A stretch of DNA of 64,000 nt from Corynebacterium marinum DSM 44953 (GTDB lineage Bacteria; Actinomycetota; Actinomycetes; Mycobacteriales; Mycobacteriaceae), in the NCBI RefSeq assembly GCF_000835165.1, contig NZ_CP007792.1:32095-96094 (forward strand). The letters are read 5' to 3'. The position numbers and the translations under genes are program-made. The notes under the pieces were generated by a model, which was not told the origin of the DNA, searched no databases, and saw nothing but the letters and a program-made list of their open reading frames with translations. Numbering within the stretch: the first letter of the stretch is position 1; every line of letters begins with the position of its first letter. This document shows, in pieces, positions 61,361 through 64,000 of this stretch.

Positions 61361-61510
61361 CTACTCATGCTCAAGCATGCGGTAGAGGGGGGGCCGGTTG
61401 ACTTTGTCCTCGCGGGCGACCTGGCCCTTGGGTACGTGGGCCGCGATCTTTTCCATGATCACCTGGGGTTGCTCGTTATCGAACTTCGTGCCCCTGACGT
61501 TGTTAGCGGT
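61361..61510 (-). pseudogene. C-terminal fragment of a DNA recombinase
   Basis: The minus-strand stretch EKIAAHVPKGQVAREDKVNR, PPLYRMLE, then stop, resembles the C-terminal HTH of serine recombinases (resolvase/invertase type). The catalytic part is missing; the upstream side runs into IS21-type repeats. Confidence 0.35.
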
Positions 61511-61588
61511 TGGCCGCCTTAACCAGGTCGATACCCTCGGCCTGGCACTCATGGATCCGATAACGCTCGAACTGTCGGCGACGCTTGA

Positions 61589-62313
61589 AAAGTAGCCCAC
61601 CAACGACGATCGGAAAGTAGCCCACCAACAAGATTGGATGGGTGATATCCGTGGATGATTGGGCTCAGATCAGGTGCCTGCGCAAACAGGGCCTGTCGAT
61701 CAGAAAGATCGCGGCCGAGGTCGGTTGCGCGAAAAAGACCGTGGAACGGGCGCTGGCTTCCCCGGAGCCTCCGACGTACAAGAAGCGGGCGGGCAAGGCG
61801 ACCAGCTTCACCCCGTTCGAACCGCAGGTCCGAGCACTGCTGGAGAAAACGCCGACGTTGCCGGCCACAGTGATCGCCGAACGGGTGGGGTGGACCGGGT
61901 CGATCACCTGGTTTCGCGATAATATCCGTCGCATCCGCCCCGACTACCAGCCCGTGGACCCGGTCGATACCCTCACCCATCGTCCCGGGGAGCAGATCCA
62001 GTGCGACCTGACCTTCCCCACCGGTGGGCTGCCGGATGAGACCGGGACGAGGGCGGAGTTCCCGGTGCTGGTGATGGTGGCGTCCCACTCAAGGTTCATG
62101 GCCGCCCGGGTACTGCCGACACGCACCACCGGAGATCTGATCGCCGGCATGTGGGCCTTGTTGTCCACGTCGTTTCAGGCCGTGCCCGAGCACCTGTTGT
62201 GGGACCATGAGACTGGCATCGGACAGAAGAAACTCACTGGACCGGTGCTTGCCTTTGCCGGCACACTGGGCACCCGGATCCTGCAGGCCCCGCCCCGGGA
62301 CCCGGAGACTAAG
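61589..62313 (+). mobile_element. IS21-family element truncated by IS1380 insertion
   Basis: AAAGTAGCCCACCAAC occurs twice (61589-61604 and 61614-61629), the multiple terminal repeats usual for IS21 ends. The istA gene follows and is cut at 62313 by the IS1380 terminal repeat; the rest of the element is not in the window. Confidence 0.8.
61642..62313 (+). CDS. istA: IS21-family transposase IstA, 5' part
   Basis: The first 224 codons of an IstA of a different subgroup from the one at 46500. The N-terminal HTH (IRCLRKQGLSIRKIAAEVG, CAKKTVERAL) is intact, and the catalytic core begins with D in EQIQCDLTFPTGGLP and D in LLWDHETGIG. The third catalytic residue is lost because IS1380 interrupts the gene; after 62313 the frame reads a few IS1380-end codons to a stop at 62349. 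Start GTG 61642 or 61651. Confidence 0.88.
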
Positions 62314-64000
62314 CCTGGATCCGCCGATGGTCTTTCGGTGATCGGTTGATTTCGGCTGCGGGCACCACCAAGATTTTCGGGCAGGAATGATCCCCAGATC
62401 ACGTCGTCGTCTGGTTGTTCCACGAATTGGTAGGTCGGCTCGGGCCGGAGGGTTTCGGCTCAGGTGGTCAGGAAGAAACAACAGCCGGTGGCGAGTGACC
62501 GTGCTCGAACAGCTTCCGCCACTGCGGCTCCCATTTCCAGCCCTGCGGTAGGTGCAGGACCAACCGTCGTGCCCTACGAGCAATGCGGGCCGCCACCATG
62601 ACGATCCGACGCCGGATCGTCGCAGTCGTAGCCCTGGCCAGTGCCCCGGCCGCGATGGTCCCGGCAGCCCTGGTGAGGTTGAAGGCCATGACCGCCACCA
62701 CCAACCACGCCGCGTTCGCGGTGAACACACCTGAAGGCATATGCGCCAGCGCACTGTTCTTCAGATCGGCGTTGACCTGCTCGATGACCGCATGCTGCCG
62801 GTGGGTCTTGTCCGCGGCCACGGTACCCAGCAGGTCTGGGTCGGCGGTGGTGAATACCGCGTGGAAGCGGTGCAGATCAAACAGGCCCGGCTGATCGATA
62901 TTCTTCTTGTTCAACTCCGGGATCCGGCGCACCACCAGCCGACCGGGAACCTGATCAGCTGCCTTCTTCGACGCAAACGCGATGAAGGGGACTTCCGCGA
63001 CTTCCGCTGAGGAGATCCAGGTCTGGGTGTCCTCATCAAAGAGCGCGTCGGTGTACTCAATTGTTTCCCAGGACGTGTCCGGGATCGTGGCAATCGCGTT
63101 CTGGATGTTGGGCGTCATCCGCGCGGTGATGGACACATCCGCACCGGCGGTGAGTGCTGCGTGGATGCTGGGCCGGCCGTAGAAAGCGGAGTCCGCGCGT
63201 ACGAGGATTTTCTGCTGGGCCATGGCGGGTAGGCGTCGGGTGGTGGTGATGGCATCGGCAATCAACCGGCCTGCCCCACGCGCCGAACCACAGGACCCTC
63301 GGCGCAGGCGCTGGGCTACGACCACCGGGGCAGACTCTGTCGTGGTGACCGTCGCCAGCAGAGCATTGAGCCCACGGACACCGGAGTAGCCGAAGCCGGC
63401 GCCTTGTTTCTGGTGGCCGTGGACTTCGATGATGGTGTCGTCGACATCGACGAAGACATACCCGCTGGTGGCAGCTGGGGGTGCGGGTACCAGGCCCGGT
63501 GACTGGTCAGCCAGGTTGATCAGGAAGCGGGAGGCCACGGCATCCAACTGGCGCACGTGCCCGAAGGTGAAGGCCCGGAGGAAGGATCCCAGGGTCGACG
63601 GCGCGTAGATCCGGGTAAAGAGTCGGTTCATGCCGCCGTGGCGCAACAGGTCCATGTCGTCAATCGAGTCGGCACCGGCGACCATGCCTGCGACCAGTGA
63701 GGAGATCTTCGCCCCGGCGTTGGCACCCTTGTCGCCTGCGATACTCATCCTGTGCTGTGCCAGGGTCGACAGGCCAGCAGTGTCGGCCAGGCGCATGGCT
63801 GGGACCAAGCCGGCGGCCGACACGAGGTTGGGGTCATCGAATGAAATAGAGAGTGCCGCGGGAGTGTGAGATAGTTGCACCTGAGAGATGCCCTCCTGGA
63901 TGGGGAATATAGACCTTCGACAAGTCGTATTATCCCAGTTCAGAAGGGTATTTCTCTTTTTCCCACGCCGCTACCCCAAAATCACATCGGTGGATCCAGG
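62314..64000 (-). mobile_element. IS1380-family insertion sequence, complete
   Basis: Inverted terminal repeats CCTGGATCCGCCGATG (62314-62329) and CATCGGTGGATCCAGG (63985-64000) match with one mismatch, enclosing 1687 bases and one transposase. The right repeat ends at the last base of the window, so the far target-site duplicate cannot be checked. Confidence 0.92.
62468..63880 (-). CDS. IS1380-family transposase
   Basis: A 470-residue DDE transposase. Family signatures: VDVDDTIIEVHGHQKQGAGF followed by GYSGVRGLNALLATV, LVRADSAFYGRP (catalytic Asp) and the late THRQHAVIEQVNADLKNSAL (catalytic Glu). The frame is full length without breaks, so the element may be active. The C-terminus is strongly basic (RIARRARRLVLHLPQGWKW). 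Confidence 0.93.
   Translation of the reverse strand: MQLSHTPAALSISFDDPNLVSAAGLVPAMRLADTAGLSTLAQHRMSIAGDKGANAGAKISSLVAGMVAGADSIDDMDLLRHGGMNRLFTRIYAPSTLGSFLRAFTFGHVRQLDAVASRFLINLADQSPGLVPAPPAATSGYVFVDVDDTIIEVHGHQKQGAGFGYSGVRGLNALLATVTTTESAPVVVAQRLRRGSCGSARGAGRLIADAITTTRRLPAMAQQKILVRADSAFYGRPSIHAALTAGADVSITARMTPNIQNAIATIPDTSWETIEYTDALFDEDTQTWISSAEVAEVPFIAFASKKAADQVPGRLVVRRIPELNKKNIDQPGLFDLHRFHAVFTTADPDLLGTVAADKTHRQHAVIEQVNADLKNSALAHMPSGVFTANAAWLVVAVMAFNLTRAAGTIAAGALARATTATIRRRIVMVAARIARRARRLVLHLPQGWKWEPQWRKLFEHGHSPPAVVSS

Noticed and set aside
1..64000. CRISPR arrays, tRNA, rRNA and type IV secretion genes
   Set aside because: None were seen; the only regular repeats are the iterons, the partition sites and in-gene minisatellites.

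Overview
The window is high-GC actinobacterial DNA, most likely from Corynebacterium or a close relative. The main clue is that three promoter regions carry the tandem TGAAGATTT repeat known as the CopR box of C. glutamicum CopRS, next to genes for a CopR/CopS-type pair. Between 36 and 45 kb there is a complete plasmid backbone: a MobF relaxase/helicase, a ParA plus ribbon-helix-helix partition locus with repeated centromere-like sites, and a RepA-type initiator followed by six iterons, a DnaA box and an AT-rich stretch. The window is therefore best read as a plasmid, or an integrated one, carrying a large metal-resistance cargo. No tRNA, rRNA or CRISPR array was seen.

Layout. 0-11 kb: two near-identical M23 peptidase genes in direct orientation bracket a CmtR-like sensor with a DsbA/VKOR pair, a frameshifted VIT transporter, DUF302 and DUF305 proteins, an intact IS5-family element, and the CsoR-CopA-CopZ copper efflux system. 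11-20 kb: a minus-strand block with a CueP-like lipoprotein, a multicopper oxidase, a full system II cytochrome c biogenesis set (ResA, CcdA, ResB, CcsB) and an apolipoprotein N-acyltransferase (the family known in E. coli as CutE). 20-25.6 kb: CopR/CopS, a CopZ-like protein, a CopB-type ATPase (CPH motif) and a second DUF305 lipoprotein. 25.7-33.7 kb: four central-carbon enzymes (archaeal-type GAPDH, class I aldolase, a beta-phosphoglucomutase/GH65 phosphorylase fusion, phosphoketolase) embedded in the copper genes. 33.8-35.2 kb: a Csp-type copper storage protein and a YdhK lipoprotein, divergent from a CopR box.

36-45 kb is the plasmid backbone. 45.7-49 kb is IS debris (IS21, IS3 and another transposase relic). 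49.5-57.4 kb is a second metal/redox module: a P1B ATPase with a CPG motif, a 105-residue duplicated protein of unknown function, an HMA chaperone, an FNR-like regulator, a broken second HMA gene, a second CueP, a quinone oxidoreductase and a ZIP transporter. Six promoters here share one architecture: an FNR-type palindrome, exactly 22 bases, then a TANNNT -10 element. 57.5-61.2 kb holds a cytochrome b/molybdopterin oxidoreductase with a small partner, a methyltransferase and an intact VIT transporter. 61.3-64 kb is a recombinase relic, a truncated IS21-family element and an IS1380-family element whose terminal repeat ends on the last base of the window.

Working model. Cytosolic copper is sensed by CsoR (CopA, CopZ, probably DUF302 and the second CopZ). 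Envelope copper is sensed by CopRS (multicopper oxidase, CueP, Csp, YdhK). The lipoproteins and disulfide or haem proteins needed in the envelope are served by Lnt, DsbA/VKOR and the cytochrome c genes. The carbon cassette may replace copper-sensitive glycolytic steps. The FNR-like module appears to be a separate circuit for redox or oxygen-linked metal handling.
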